Of a DNA stretch of 64,000 bases, positions 17,817-27,313 are shown one piece after another. The notes beneath the pieces were generated by a model, which worked only from the letters and a program-made list of their open reading frames with translations, searched no databases and was not told the origin of the DNA. The position numbers were made by a program, and so were the translations under genes. The DNA comes from Acidobacteria bacterium RIFCSPLOWO2_12_FULL_66_21. GTDB taxonomy: Bacteria > Acidobacteriota > Vicinamibacteria > Vicinamibacterales > 2-12-FULL-66-21. Every line of letters starts with the position of its first letter. Position 1 is the first letter of the stretch. The stretch is from NCBI GenBank assembly GCA_001767455.1, contig MELC01000079.1:55259-119258 (forward strand), given 5' to 3'.

Positions 17817-19139
17817 TCAGCGGCCCGCCGAGGCCGGCCTGGAATACCCGCACGCCATGCCCTGGACACCGTGGCTGAATGCCTCTGTCGCGGCCAGGAA
17901 ATCCGCCAGATCCTCCTCGGTGTGCGCCGCGTTGAGGAAGAGGTGCGGGACGGCCGGCGTAAGATACGCAATCCCGCGCGCCAGCATAGCCTGGTGATAC
18001 CCGCGGGCGAGACTCGCATCGGCTTCCGACGCCTCGCGTGCGTTCCGCGGCGCTCCCCTTCGGAAATGAATGCCGAAGATCGACCCGATGCCGGTGACCG
18101 CGACATCGAGGCCGGAAGATTCGAAGATCCGTGCGATGCCCGTGCGCGCGAGCTCTCCCAGCCGATCGAGGCGGCGATGGATGCTCCCATCCTCGAGCGC
18201 CATCAGCGTCGCAATGCCGGCAGCCATCGTGACGGGGTTGGCGGCGAAGGTACCGCCGTGGAAAGCCTGCGCGCGCCTGTCGGGGAATCGGCGGTGGTCG
18301 AGGCGTTCCAGCACCTCACGTCTGCCGCACAACGCGCCGACCGGAAACCCGCCTCCGACGATCTTGCCGAGGATCGTGATGTCCGGCGTGACGCCGTAGA
18401 GCTCCTGCGCGCCGCCACGCGCGAGCCGGAAGCCCGTGATCACCTCGTCGAAGATGAGGAGCGTGCCGTGCCTGTCGCAGAGCGCCTTCAGTCCGGCGAG
18501 ATACCCACAGTCGGACGGAATGATGCCGGCCGCGCCGAGCACCGGCTCCACGACCACACAGGCGAGCGTCCCCTCGCGGATCGCCGCCGACGCGGCTTCG
18601 AGATCGTTGAACGGCAGAACGACGGTATTCGCGACCGCCGCCGGATCGATGCCTGCCTCGAGCTCGTCGAACGGCGCGTGCACCGCCTTGCGCAGCGGAT
18701 CGTAGCCGCCATGCCAGCCGCCCTCCATCTTCGCGATCCGGGTGCGGCCCGTATACGCGCGGGCGAGGCCGACGGCGTACATGTTGGCCTCAGTCCCCGA
18801 ATTGGTGTACCGAACCAGTTCCGCTCCCGGCACCATCGCCGTCACCAGTTCAGCGAGCTCCACCTCCAGGGCATGCGAGAACCCGTAGTGCGAGCCTTTC
18901 TCGATCTGTCGGCTGACGGCTGCAACCACGGACGATGGGGCGTGGCCGAGCACGAGCGCGCCGTGCCCGGACCAGTAGTCGGTGTAGAGGTTGCCGTCGA
19001 CGTCCGTCAGGCGGCAGCCGCTTGCACGCGCGACGTAGAAGGGGTACGGCGCGATATCCCGGATCGCGTACGACACGCCGGCCGGCAGAACCCGCAGGGC
19101 TCGCTCGAAGAGTGCGCGTGAAGAGTCGGTACTACTCAC
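17817..19139 (-). CDS. Class III aminotransferase, glutamate-1-semialdehyde aminomutase-like
   Basis: 440 residues. PLP site: SGTEANMYAVGLARAYTGR (phosphate-binding, about 114-132), DEVITGF (231-237) and the Schiff-base lysine in LGKIVGGGFPVGA (K259). Closest in pattern to HemL and to beta-amino-acid or phenylalanine-mutase-like aminotransferases that share this fold. Its position in an exported-peptidase operon rather than with haem genes argues for amino-acid catabolism. GTG start, overlapping the upstream hydrolase stop by 8 nt, so translation is coupled. A true hemL cannot be excluded from sequence alone. Confidence 0.8.
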   Translation of the reverse strand: MSSTDSSRALFERALRVLPAGVSYAIRDIAPYPFYVARASGCRLTDVDGNLYTDYWSGHGALVLGHAPSSVVAAVSRQIEKGSHYGFSHALEVELAELVTAMVPGAELVRYTNSGTEANMYAVGLARAYTGRTRIAKMEGGWHGGYDPLRKAVHAPFDELEAGIDPAAVANTVVLPFNDLEAASAAIREGTLACVVVEPVLGAAGIIPSDCGYLAGLKALCDRHGTLLIFDEVITGFRLARGGAQELYGVTPDITILGKIVGGGFPVGALCGRREVLERLDHRRFPDRRAQAFHGGTFAANPVTMAAGIATLMALEDGSIHRRLDRLGELARTGIARIFESSGLDVAVTGIGSIFGIHFRRGAPRNAREASEADASLARGYHQAMLARGIAYLTPAVPHLFLNAAHTEEDLADFLAATEAFSHGVQGMACGYSRPASAGR

Positions 19140-20997
19140 GACCGCCAGCCACCGGCAGCGCGATGAACGACGCGTTCCGGCCCGAACGGAACACGCGCTG
19201 CGTCGCGCGCCGGAAATCCGAGTCGCGCGCGGCGAAGATGTTTCTGACGAACTGTTGCGGGTTGCGATCGATCAGCGGGAACCAGGTGCTCTGGACCTGC
19301 ACCATCACGCGGTGCCCCGCCCGAAAGACGTGGTCGTTACCGGGAAACGCGATCTCGTAGTGGACGACCGCGCCTGGCACAAGCGGCGCGGGCTTCTCGA
19401 AGCTGCGGTGATAGCGTCCCCTGACGACGTCTCCGGCAATCATCAGCTGGTAGCCGCCCATCTCGGGATCCGCCGCGTACCGGTCGGGGTACCCGTCTAT
19501 CAGTTTCACGATCCAGTCGCTGTCGGTTCCGGTTGTGGACGCGAAGAGGTTGGCGGCGACCTTACCCGAAACGACGAGGTCCTTCGTCAGCGCCTCGGTG
19601 GACCACGTGAGCACGTCCGGCCGGTGATCGACAAACCGCTGGTCCTCGACCAGCCACGCCGGCCATCCGACGCCCAGCCTGATCGGGCGCTGCCGATACG
19701 GGACGGGACTTGCCGGATCGGAGATGTAGGTATCGAACGCCGGGCCCGGTAATGCCGGCGGAGGATCGAAGGCAAGCTGTCCCCGCTCCCTGAAGTACAG
19801 GCGGCGTGGAGTCACGTCGCGTACGGGCGGCCACGCGTCATGCCGCACCCACTCGTTCGCGCCGGTCCGGAACGTCAGCGCTTCGCTCAACGGCGCCTGC
19901 CCTTTGTCTTTCAGGAAGTGGGCGAAGAAAGGCGCCAGGATCTCCTGGCGGTAGTAGGTCGCCGTCGCGCTCCCGAAATCGACGCGTCCGAGCTTGCGCC
20001 CTTCGCCGGCCGACCACCCGCCGTGGTTCCACGGCCCCACGACGAGGAAGTTCTGGTGCGCGGCGTCGTGGCGCTCGAGCAGATCGTAGATCTTCAGCGG
20101 CCCGTAGAAATCCTCCTGGTCCCACCAGCCGGCGACATTCAGCGTCGGCACGGTCACCGCGGTGAGCCACGGCGCGAACGCCTGCCGCTTCCAGAATGCG
20201 TCGTAGTCGGGATGCGCGGCAAAGTCGTTCCACGTGGGGATCTTTCCATGGAAGTACTTCGGGTTGACGCGGGCGAGCCCGCCCAGATCGAGGTACCACA
20301 GGTAGGTGTCGTATCGATCGATGATCGTCGAGGGATCGGCAATCTCTTTCGACGACTCCATGCGGTACGCGTACTCCAGGCCGTAACTCAAGCGAAACGC
20401 GCCGTTGTGGTGGAAGTCGTCGCCGATCCACATGTCGGCGGGCGAGGCCTGCTCGACGACGGCTTTCAGTGCGGGATGCGGATCCAGCATGCCCATGACC
20501 GCGAGCCAGGCGCCATAGCTCGTACCGGCAATGCCGACGCGCCCGTTGTTGCCCGGCACGTTCGAGAGCAGCCAGGCAATCGTGTCGTAGGTGTCGGTGC
20601 TCTCGTCGATCGCCTTCGAATCCCGCCGGTCGCGCGGCTGCCGCAGCATGACAAACGCGCCTTCCGACTTGAACCGGCCCCGGATGTCCTGCATCACGAT
20701 GATGTAGCCGTCCGACAGCAGGTAAGACAGCGAGGCGGCGATGCGTTCCGGGTTGGGCGACGAGCCGATGCCGTAGGGAGTTCGAAGGAGAATGAATGGA
20801 AGGGGCGCGCCGGCCGGCTTCGGCACGTACACCTGCGTGTGCAACCGAACGCCGTCGCGCATCGGAATCATCACCTCGGAGGCCGTCAGCGGCGCAGCGG
20901 TCTGCCGTGAACCGCCGGGCGCGACGGCGAGACATGCCAGCGCCAGGACCGACGGCACGAGCCGCGCCCGTTGCGATGGTTTCCGCACGATCCGCAT
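19132..20997 (-). CDS. Exported CocE/NonD-type (S15-like) hydrolase
   Basis: 621 residues with signal peptide (to about 32). Alpha/beta-hydrolase with nucleophile S160 in AGTSYGAW, oxyanion region LLRTPYGIG, and RGRFKSEG as in X-Pro dipeptidyl-peptidase and cocaine-esterase relatives. The C-terminal 200 residues (from KDLVVSGKVAANLFAST) are the jelly-roll PepX_C domain. Expected to hydrolyse acyl or peptide bonds in the periplasm. Twelve bases after the tricorn-like gene and overlapping the aminotransferase gene: part of one operon. Confidence 0.85.
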   Translation of the reverse strand: MRIVRKPSQRARLVPSVLALACLAVAPGGSRQTAAPLTASEVMIPMRDGVRLHTQVYVPKPAGAPLPFILLRTPYGIGSSPNPERIAASLSYLLSDGYIIVMQDIRGRFKSEGAFVMLRQPRDRRDSKAIDESTDTYDTIAWLLSNVPGNNGRVGIAGTSYGAWLAVMGMLDPHPALKAVVEQASPADMWIGDDFHHNGAFRLSYGLEYAYRMESSKEIADPSTIIDRYDTYLWYLDLGGLARVNPKYFHGKIPTWNDFAAHPDYDAFWKRQAFAPWLTAVTVPTLNVAGWWDQEDFYGPLKIYDLLERHDAAHQNFLVVGPWNHGGWSAGEGRKLGRVDFGSATATYYRQEILAPFFAHFLKDKGQAPLSEALTFRTGANEWVRHDAWPPVRDVTPRRLYFRERGQLAFDPPPALPGPAFDTYISDPASPVPYRQRPIRLGVGWPAWLVEDQRFVDHRPDVLTWSTEALTKDLVVSGKVAANLFASTTGTDSDWIVKLIDGYPDRYAADPEMGGYQLMIAGDVVRGRYHRSFEKPAPLVPGAVVHYEIAFPGNDHVFRAGHRVMVQVQSTWFPLIDRNPQQFVRNIFAARDSDFRRATQRVFRSGRNASFIALPVAGGRE

Positions 20998-21009
20998 CCG
21001 TGCCTCCGG

Positions 21010-24000
21010 TTACTTCTTCGGGACCTTCTGGGTCGGCGACACACGGTTCGGCGGCGCAGGCCGCGGGACGCGGTGCGTCGGCTGCTGCTCGAGCAGCTTC
21101 ATCGCCTCCTGCACCGCGCGCTCGAGCTGCGGATCGTGCCCCGCCATCACGGCCGCGGGCGTGTTCTCGACTTCGATGTCGGGTGCGACCCCTTCGTTCT
21201 CGACCGCCCACTTCCCGTTCAGATCGTAGAAGGCAAGACTTGGCGCCGTAATCCCGCCGCCGTCGATCGTCGGTGGAATCGTGAGCGTGCCGACGAGCCC
21301 GCCCCAGGTGCGCGTGCCGACGAGCGGTCCGATCTTCCGCAGCTTGAAGTAGTACGGAAGCGCGTCCCCGCCTGAGCCCGCCGACTCGTTGATCACCATC
21401 ACCTTCGGACCGTAAATGCCCGCGGTGGGCGAAGGCGACGGCTTCCCGTCGCGGCGCGCGAAGTACCCCATCAGCTTGCGATCGAGCTCGTTGACGATGT
21501 AGTCGGCGACCATGCCGCCCTGGTTGTAGCGTTCGTCGATGACCGCGCCGTCCTTGTCCTGCTGCGCGTAGAAGTATCGGTTGAACGCCGTGTATCCAGG
21601 ACCGCCGGTGTTCGGCAGCCACACGTAGGCGAGCCGGCCTCCCGACAGCTTGTCCACCAGTCGCCGGTTCCCCTCGATCCAGGCGCGGGTCCGCAGGCCT
21701 TCGTCGCTGGCGACCGGCACCACGGTCACCAGCCTCGAGCCCTCGAGTGACGGCTTATCGCTCACGCGAATGAGCGTCTGCCGTCCGGCAGTCGCCTCGA
21801 AGAACCGGTACAGGTTTGCAGGCGGCACGAGCGGGCGCCCGTTCACTTCGAGGAGGTAGTCTCCCTCGTGCACCTGGACGCCGGGCGCGCTGAGCGGCGC
21901 CTGGAGCTCCGGGTTCCAGTTCTCGCCCGTGTAGATGCGTTTGATGCGGTAGCGCCCGTTCTCCACCTCGAAATCGGCGCCCAGGAGGCCGACCGACACG
22001 GGTTCGGCTCCCGGCTCGTCGCCAGCGCCGGTCAGATATGAGTGCCCGACCGACAGCTCGCCGCCGACCGATGCAATCAGGTACCCGAGGTCCGCCCGAT
22101 GCTGCACGTACGGCAGCATCGGCTCGTACTTCTTGTAGATTGCCGGCCAGTCCGCGCCGTGCATCCCGGCGTCGTAGAAAAAGTCCCGCTCGATTCGCCA
22201 CGTCTCGCGGAAGATCTGCGCCCACTCGGCATGCGGATCCACCCACATCTCGATCCGCGCGACGTCGAGCGGCCCATCGCCGACTTTCGCCGGACGGTCT
22301 GTCGCCACGACGCCCCACCGGTTGCCGTCGGCGCGGTAGAGCAGCTTCTTCTTGTCGGCCGAGAGCGCGTAGGAGCGTATCCCCTCCAGGAACGGCGCAG
22401 CCCGGCGCTCCCTGACGACATAACGCTGAAGAACGGGCGGCGGCTGCATGCCTGCCGTCGCGGCGGGTCTCGGCGGCTCGAGGTAGTAAATGGTGCCAGG
22501 CGCGCCTGCCATCAACACGCTGTAGTCCGCGGCCGGCACGCCAAGCGCGAGGATGCGCTGGCCGATTTGTTCGAAATCGATTCGAACGGCGGGCGGCCCG
22601 GACGGCTGCGCCCCGCCCGCGGGCTTGGAGGCCGGGGCAGCGCCCGCTTCCGGCACGCCTGGCTCGTCGCCTGTCTCCGGCAGGAACGGCGATGGCTCGC
22701 TCGCGCTCAGTACAACCAGGTAGATCGAGCGCGTCACCGGCCGATCCACCGATGTCATCTCCAGCCAGCCGGTGCGCAGCGCGTAATTCGTGCTCGAGAG
22801 GAAGTACAGGTACTTGCCGCCGGCATCGAACGCCGGATTGGTCGCGTCCGACAGGCCGTCGGTGAGCTGGCGCGTCTTCTGATCCGCCAGCGAGTAGACG
22901 AAGATCGCGCGCAGGTGGCTGTCAAGGCTCTTCGAGTACGCCACCCAGCGCGAGTCGGGCGACCACACGGCGTCGAACCCGCGCCCGGGATCGTCGTAGG
23001 TGTCGGTGTCGATCTTCGTCGCGGCCCCGGTTGCCAGCTCGATCGCCCACAGGTGCAGATGGTTGTCGTCGAGCAGCAGCCGCTTGCCATCCGGCGACCA
23101 GACGGGCGCCGCGAAGAACCCCTGCCCCGGCAGCGCGATGGCCCGCGGCTTCGCGGTGCCCGTCTGATCGCCGATCATGAGCTGGTACTCTCCACTCGCG
23201 TCCGACAGCCAGGCGATCTCGGTGCCGTCGGGCGACCACACCGGGCTGCGATCATGCACGCCGGGACTCTGGGTCAGGTTGCGGAACTGCCCTTTCTCCG
23301 CCGGCACGGTGAAGATCTCTCCGCGAGCCTCCAAAGCGGCGCGCACGCCCGTCGGCGAGAGTGTCGCGGCGCGGACCATGTTCGCGACCTTCTTGTGCTG
23401 AGGGCGCGCCCACGGGAAGTCTCCGGAGACGTCGATCGAGAGCTGGCGGGACTGGCCGGTCTTCGCGTCAACGAGATGAATGTAGCCAGCCTGCTCGTAG
23501 ACGACGGCGTCGGGCCCGCCCGACGCGCTCATGATGTCGAAGTCGTCGTGCTTCGTGAGTTGCGTGACCTGCTTCGTACCGATCCGGTAGGCGAACAGGT
23601 TCGTCGTGAACGAGCGGTCGGACAGGAAGTACACCGTGTCGCCGATCCAGATTGGATCGGAGTCGTTGCTGTTGGCCCACGGGAGCTTCTCCGCCGACGA
23701 GTCGGCAAGGCTCAAGAGCCGGATCGGATGCGTGCGCCCTCCTCGATGGTGCCGCCACTGGCTGGCCTGGTTCTGGGCCCAGTCGGCAGCGAACATCGCG
23801 GTGGCGATCTCTTCGTACGCGACACGCTTCCCGTCCGGAGAGTAGGTTCCCGCGAACGCCCGCGGGATCGGCAGCGCATCAGGCACACTGCCGTCGAGCG
23901 CCACGGTCCACAGCCGGAAGTACGAGTTCGCGCCGGGTGTGGGCAGCGTGCCGCGGCTCGACGCGAAGAGCACGCGGCGGCCGTCCGGCGTCCACCCGCG

Positions 24001-24357
24001 GACGCAATCGACAGCGGGATGAAATGTCAGCCGGAGCGGCTCGCCTCCGGCCGCCGGCACGACGTACACGTCCGTGTTCCCCGCGACGGTCGCCGTGAAG
24101 GCCACCTTCGAGCCGTCGGGAGAAAAGTGCGGATCGGTCTCGAATCCAGGAGTGGACGTCAACCGGCGCGCCTGTCCGCCGTTTCGCGACACCACCCAGA
24201 TATCCCCGCCGTAGCCGAACGCGACGAGGTCGCGGCTCACCGCCGGACGGCGCAGCAGCCGCGTGCTGTCAGCCTCCGCCGGACCCGCCAGGACCAGCGT
24301 TCCCAGCAGCCCGCACAGTAGATGGCTGACGGCAAGACGCGTTACCTTTCTGTCCAT
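21010..24357 (-). CDS. Exported tricorn-like protease (S41 family)
   Basis: 1115 residues with signal peptide (to about 30). Order of domains matches archaeal tricorn (about 1070 aa). N-terminal WD40/PD40 propeller blades come first (HFSPDGSKVAFTATV, YSPDGKRVAYEE, WSPDGTEIAWLSD). A His-bearing C1 region (AGMHGADW) follows, then a PDZ domain (VHEGDYLLEVNGRPL). The S41 catalytic domain has Ser in NESAGSGGDALPYYF and Glu in WAVENEGVAPDI. It degrades peptides, here in the periplasm because of the signal peptide. A 46-residue Pro/Ala-rich insert lies around residue 555-590. Second gene of the TonB receptor operon. Confidence 0.88.
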   Translation of the reverse strand: MDRKVTRLAVSHLLCGLLGTLVLAGPAEADSTRLLRRPAVSRDLVAFGYGGDIWVVSRNGGQARRLTSTPGFETDPHFSPDGSKVAFTATVAGNTDVYVVPAAGGEPLRLTFHPAVDCVRGWTPDGRRVLFASSRGTLPTPGANSYFRLWTVALDGSVPDALPIPRAFAGTYSPDGKRVAYEEIATAMFAADWAQNQASQWRHHRGGRTHPIRLLSLADSSAEKLPWANSNDSDPIWIGDTVYFLSDRSFTTNLFAYRIGTKQVTQLTKHDDFDIMSASGGPDAVVYEQAGYIHLVDAKTGQSRQLSIDVSGDFPWARPQHKKVANMVRAATLSPTGVRAALEARGEIFTVPAEKGQFRNLTQSPGVHDRSPVWSPDGTEIAWLSDASGEYQLMIGDQTGTAKPRAIALPGQGFFAAPVWSPDGKRLLLDDNHLHLWAIELATGAATKIDTDTYDDPGRGFDAVWSPDSRWVAYSKSLDSHLRAIFVYSLADQKTRQLTDGLSDATNPAFDAGGKYLYFLSSTNYALRTGWLEMTSVDRPVTRSIYLVVLSASEPSPFLPETGDEPGVPEAGAAPASKPAGGAQPSGPPAVRIDFEQIGQRILALGVPAADYSVLMAGAPGTIYYLEPPRPAATAGMQPPPVLQRYVVRERRAAPFLEGIRSYALSADKKKLLYRADGNRWGVVATDRPAKVGDGPLDVARIEMWVDPHAEWAQIFRETWRIERDFFYDAGMHGADWPAIYKKYEPMLPYVQHRADLGYLIASVGGELSVGHSYLTGAGDEPGAEPVSVGLLGADFEVENGRYRIKRIYTGENWNPELQAPLSAPGVQVHEGDYLLEVNGRPLVPPANLYRFFEATAGRQTLIRVSDKPSLEGSRLVTVVPVASDEGLRTRAWIEGNRRLVDKLSGGRLAYVWLPNTGGPGYTAFNRYFYAQQDKDGAVIDERYNQGGMVADYIVNELDRKLMGYFARRDGKPSPSPTAGIYGPKVMVINESAGSGGDALPYYFKLRKIGPLVGTRTWGGLVGTLTIPPTIDGGGITAPSLAFYDLNGKWAVENEGVAPDIEVENTPAAVMAGHDPQLERAVQEAMKLLEQQPTHRVPRPAPPNRVSPTQKVPKK

Positions 24358-24402
24358 ACCCTCCCCCGTGAGTCGCTGCGGTCTTTCAGGCGCGGCGACT
24401 CG

Positions 24403-27096
24403 TCAGAATTCAAACCGGAACCCGAGCTGCACCTGCCGCGCGTCGCCGGCCGAGGCCGAGCGTCCGAACGACGACGACGCCAGGCTTCCGACGGGGTTGC
24501 CGAAGTTCACGTTGTTCGTCAGGTTGAACGCCTCGACGAGCAGCTCGGCATGCGTCCGCCCGACCGCGAAGCGCTTGGCGATCCTCGCGTCGAGCGTCCA
24601 TGCGCTCGGACCGCGTCCCGCGTTGCGCGGGAGGTTGCCGCCTCTCGCTCCGGGATCGACGAAGCTGGTGCGCTCCCTCATGTCCGATGTGCCGACCTCG
24701 GCGCCGCCCACCAGATTGGGCCGGTCGTTCACGGTGCCGTTCTTGTTGTTGTCCTTGCCTGTCGTGATGTTGAACGGCGTCCCGCTGCGCGCGGCAAGAA
24801 TGCCGGCAAACTGGAAATCCAGCGGCAGATTCACGGTTCCGTGCACGACGAGCCGGTGGCGCTGGTCCTGCGCGCCGTATCCGTACGCGTCGTTCGGGGT
24901 CGCATCATCCTGGTAGTACGCCCCGTTCTCGGCGTCGTTCGTGTTCTTGTAGCTCGACAGCGTGTACGCGCTGCCAATCGTTCCACGCCGGAAGCGCTTG
25001 GTCACGCCCACCAGGAGCCCGTCGTAGTTGCTGTAGCCGCTCGATTCGAGCATCTGGACGGATCCCTTTGCCGGATCGGGACGAGTGAAGGCCGGCGGCG
25101 TGACCGGATTCGTCTGGACGATCCGTACGAGCTTGCGTCCATTCGCGTTCACGTAGTCCGCGCTGACCGAAAAGCCCGGCCAGAGCTCCCGCTGCACGCC
25201 GAACGTCGTGTTGTAGGCACGCGGCAGCGGCTCGTTCGGCTGCGCGACGTAGACGCTGACCACCGAACCGGCCTGGACGCCGCCGCTGAGCGGATTCGGA
25301 TACCCGGGGCTGGCGATGATGACGATCCGCTGCGTGGCCAGCCAGTTGGCGAGCAGGGCGGTGTTGAACATCGTGTTGCTGTAGAAGCTGCCGAACCCGC
25401 CGCGGATGACGGTCTTGTTCGTGCCGAGCGGATCCCAGGCGAAACCAAGCCGCGGCGCGAAGTTCCCCTTCTGGAGATCGAGGCCTTTCATCGACCACCC
25501 GTCGTAGCGGACGCCGAGGTTCAGCGTGAGCCTGTGGGTCAAATGCCACGCATCCTGCGCGAAGGCCGAGACGCCGGTCGCCGAATACGCGAAGTGCGGA
25601 TCGCCCTGGTTCACGTAGGCCAGTGCCGGATAGGTCGCCGGGTTCGCCGGATCGTACGGCGCGTCGGTGGTGAAAACGAACAGCCCGGGATTGTACTGAT
25701 AGACGTAGCCGTTGAGCGTCACGTGGCTGGCGTCCACGCCGAACTTCAGCCGGTGCGCTCCGAGCTCGTAGGAGAAGTTCTCGACCACCTGAACGCGCTT
25801 CTCAGGGAACGCCTGCGGCACGTTCGCCTGCTTGCCGCTGACCGACGTGGGCCGGTTGATCGTGTACGCATCCGGGTGCTTCGTGTCGATCCGGACCCGT
25901 GTGTTGGAAACCTGGACGCGAAGCTCGTTGAGCGCGCGGTTCGACAGGATCGAGGCGAGGCTCCCGACGTACGAGAGGTCCCTCGTGAGATTCTCGTAGC
26001 CGACCTCGTTGAGGTTGAGGCCTCCGACGCCGCCGTTGTGCGCGAACGGACGGTCGAGACTGATGCGATTGGTCAGTGTGTTGCGGCCGTTGAGCTGGTG
26101 CGTGACCTTGGCCAGCACCTGGTTGTTGTCGAACGGCTGCTCGAAATCGCCGGGACCGGCGGGCGACGTGACGGTCGCGATGGTGACGCGCCGCGTGCCC
26201 TCGTACGCGAAGAAGTAGTGCGTGCGGTCTTTCACGACGGGACCGCCGAACCAGCCGCCGCCCTGCTTCTGCTCGAAGCTCGCCTTCGACTTCGCCAACG
26301 CGTTGCGTGCGTCGAGCCCTTGATCTCGATGAAAGTAATACACCCTGCCGTGCGGATCGTTCGTGCCCGACCGAGTGAGCGTGTTCAGGATGATGCCGCT
26401 GGCGTTGCCGAACTCGGCGGCATACTGCGTCGTCAGGACCTGGAATTCCTGGATGGCGTCGGGCGGCGCGTTGGCTCGAATCGAATTCGTGGCCATCCCC
26501 TCGTTGCTGACGCCGTCCACGAGCGCCTCGCTGCTGCCTCTCGGCTGTCCGTCAGCGGTGACCGGCTCCTCGGTGCCGCCGCGCGGGACGACGCCGGGAG
26601 CGAGGAGCGCCAGCGACGCTGCCTGCCGGCCGGCGAGCGGCAGATCGTCGATCTGCTCGCGGCCGATGACCTTGTCGAGCGTGCTCTTGGTCGTCTCGAC
26701 GAGCGGAGCCTCCCCCCGGACCACGACGGACTCGGCCAGGCTGGCAACATCGAGGGTGACGTCAAGCGTCATCTGCTGGCCCACCTCGAACCGCAGCCCC
26801 TCGCGTTTGACCGTCTTGAAGCCGGCGAGCTCCATCGTCAACACGTAGGTGCCGGCCGGCACGTAGGTCACGGAGTACGCACCGGAGCGGTCGGTCGTCG
26901 CCGTGCGCACGAATCCGGTCCGCTCCTCCCGAAGCGTAATCGACACGCCGGGCACGACGGCCCGGTTGGCGTCGTGGACAACCCCTTCCAGGGTTGCGGT
27001 GGTCGTCTGTGTAGCCGCGGGAAGCGGGTCGAGGAGCGCAGCGACGGCGAAGAGCAGGCACGCAACGATGCGGCCGGCCCGGAACTGATGGGCCAT
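24403..27096 (-). CDS. TonB-dependent receptor with carboxypeptidase-regulatory domain
   Basis: 897 residues from the ATG at 27096, which follows GGGAGGATCAC; nine more codons upstream are unlikely. Signal peptide (to about 30), a CarboxypepD_reg/CnaB-like domain (TTTATLEGVVHDANRAVVPG, to about 115), a plug domain (VVRGEAPLVETTKS, QIDDLPLAGR), and a long outer-membrane barrel ending QVQLGFRFEF with the terminal Phe. Typical acidobacterial Oar/SusC-like receptor that imports oligomers using TonB energy. Heads the operon with tricorn-like protease and hydrolase, which suggests peptide uptake. Divergent from the RpiR regulator. Confidence 0.9.
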   Translation of the reverse strand: MAHQFRAGRIVACLLFAVAALLDPLPAATQTTTATLEGVVHDANRAVVPGVSITLREERTGFVRTATTDRSGAYSVTYVPAGTYVLTMELAGFKTVKREGLRFEVGQQMTLDVTLDVASLAESVVVRGEAPLVETTKSTLDKVIGREQIDDLPLAGRQAASLALLAPGVVPRGGTEEPVTADGQPRGSSEALVDGVSNEGMATNSIRANAPPDAIQEFQVLTTQYAAEFGNASGIILNTLTRSGTNDPHGRVYYFHRDQGLDARNALAKSKASFEQKQGGGWFGGPVVKDRTHYFFAYEGTRRVTIATVTSPAGPGDFEQPFDNNQVLAKVTHQLNGRNTLTNRISLDRPFAHNGGVGGLNLNEVGYENLTRDLSYVGSLASILSNRALNELRVQVSNTRVRIDTKHPDAYTINRPTSVSGKQANVPQAFPEKRVQVVENFSYELGAHRLKFGVDASHVTLNGYVYQYNPGLFVFTTDAPYDPANPATYPALAYVNQGDPHFAYSATGVSAFAQDAWHLTHRLTLNLGVRYDGWSMKGLDLQKGNFAPRLGFAWDPLGTNKTVIRGGFGSFYSNTMFNTALLANWLATQRIVIIASPGYPNPLSGGVQAGSVVSVYVAQPNEPLPRAYNTTFGVQRELWPGFSVSADYVNANGRKLVRIVQTNPVTPPAFTRPDPAKGSVQMLESSGYSNYDGLLVGVTKRFRRGTIGSAYTLSSYKNTNDAENGAYYQDDATPNDAYGYGAQDQRHRLVVHGTVNLPLDFQFAGILAARSGTPFNITTGKDNNKNGTVNDRPNLVGGAEVGTSDMRERTSFVDPGARGGNLPRNAGRGPSAWTLDARIAKRFAVGRTHAELLVEAFNLTNNVNFGNPVGSLASSSFGRSASAGDARQVQLGFRFEF

Positions 27097-27153
27097 GTGA
27101 TCCTCCCTCGTAAGCGCGAGCACCGTTGACGGCGACGCCGCAGCGCCATCGGT

Positions 27154-27171
27154 TTGTTACAATTGTCACAA
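27154..27171. promoter_or_regulatory. Candidate operator between TonB receptor and RpiR regulator
   Basis: TTGTTACAATTGTCACAA: an 18-bp near-perfect palindrome (8 of 9 positions symmetric), with a further half-site TTGTGTTAC at 27183-27191. It sits 58 bp before the receptor ATG and 143 bp before the regulator ATG in an otherwise GC-rich gap. RpiR regulators bind inverted repeats near their targets, so this is the likely binding site. Confidence 0.55.
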
Positions 27172-27313
27172 CCTCAGGCGGCTTGTGTTACGGACGTCGC
27201 ATGGACGCGGATCTTAGACACGGCTTTCCGTCGCTGTCAACTCCGGCGCCGCGCGGCGGCGGGATGCCGCCCATGGCGGTAGACTGGCGGGGCGATTTCA
27301 CGGGAGGAACGGT

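Noticed and set aside
17817..19139. Calling the aminotransferase hemL
   Set aside because: PLP motifs fit, but the context is a peptidase operon and beta-amino-acid transaminases share the same motifs.
22042..24321. 759-codon open frame on the plus strand opposite the tricorn-like gene
   Set aside because: Composition is Arg/Ala/Pro-rich without domains, and it mirrors a well-supported minus-strand gene; a high-GC shadow.
24322..27129. 935-codon plus-strand open frame opposite the TonB receptor
   Set aside because: Antisense shadow; the minus-strand receptor has a signal, plug, barrel and terminal Phe.
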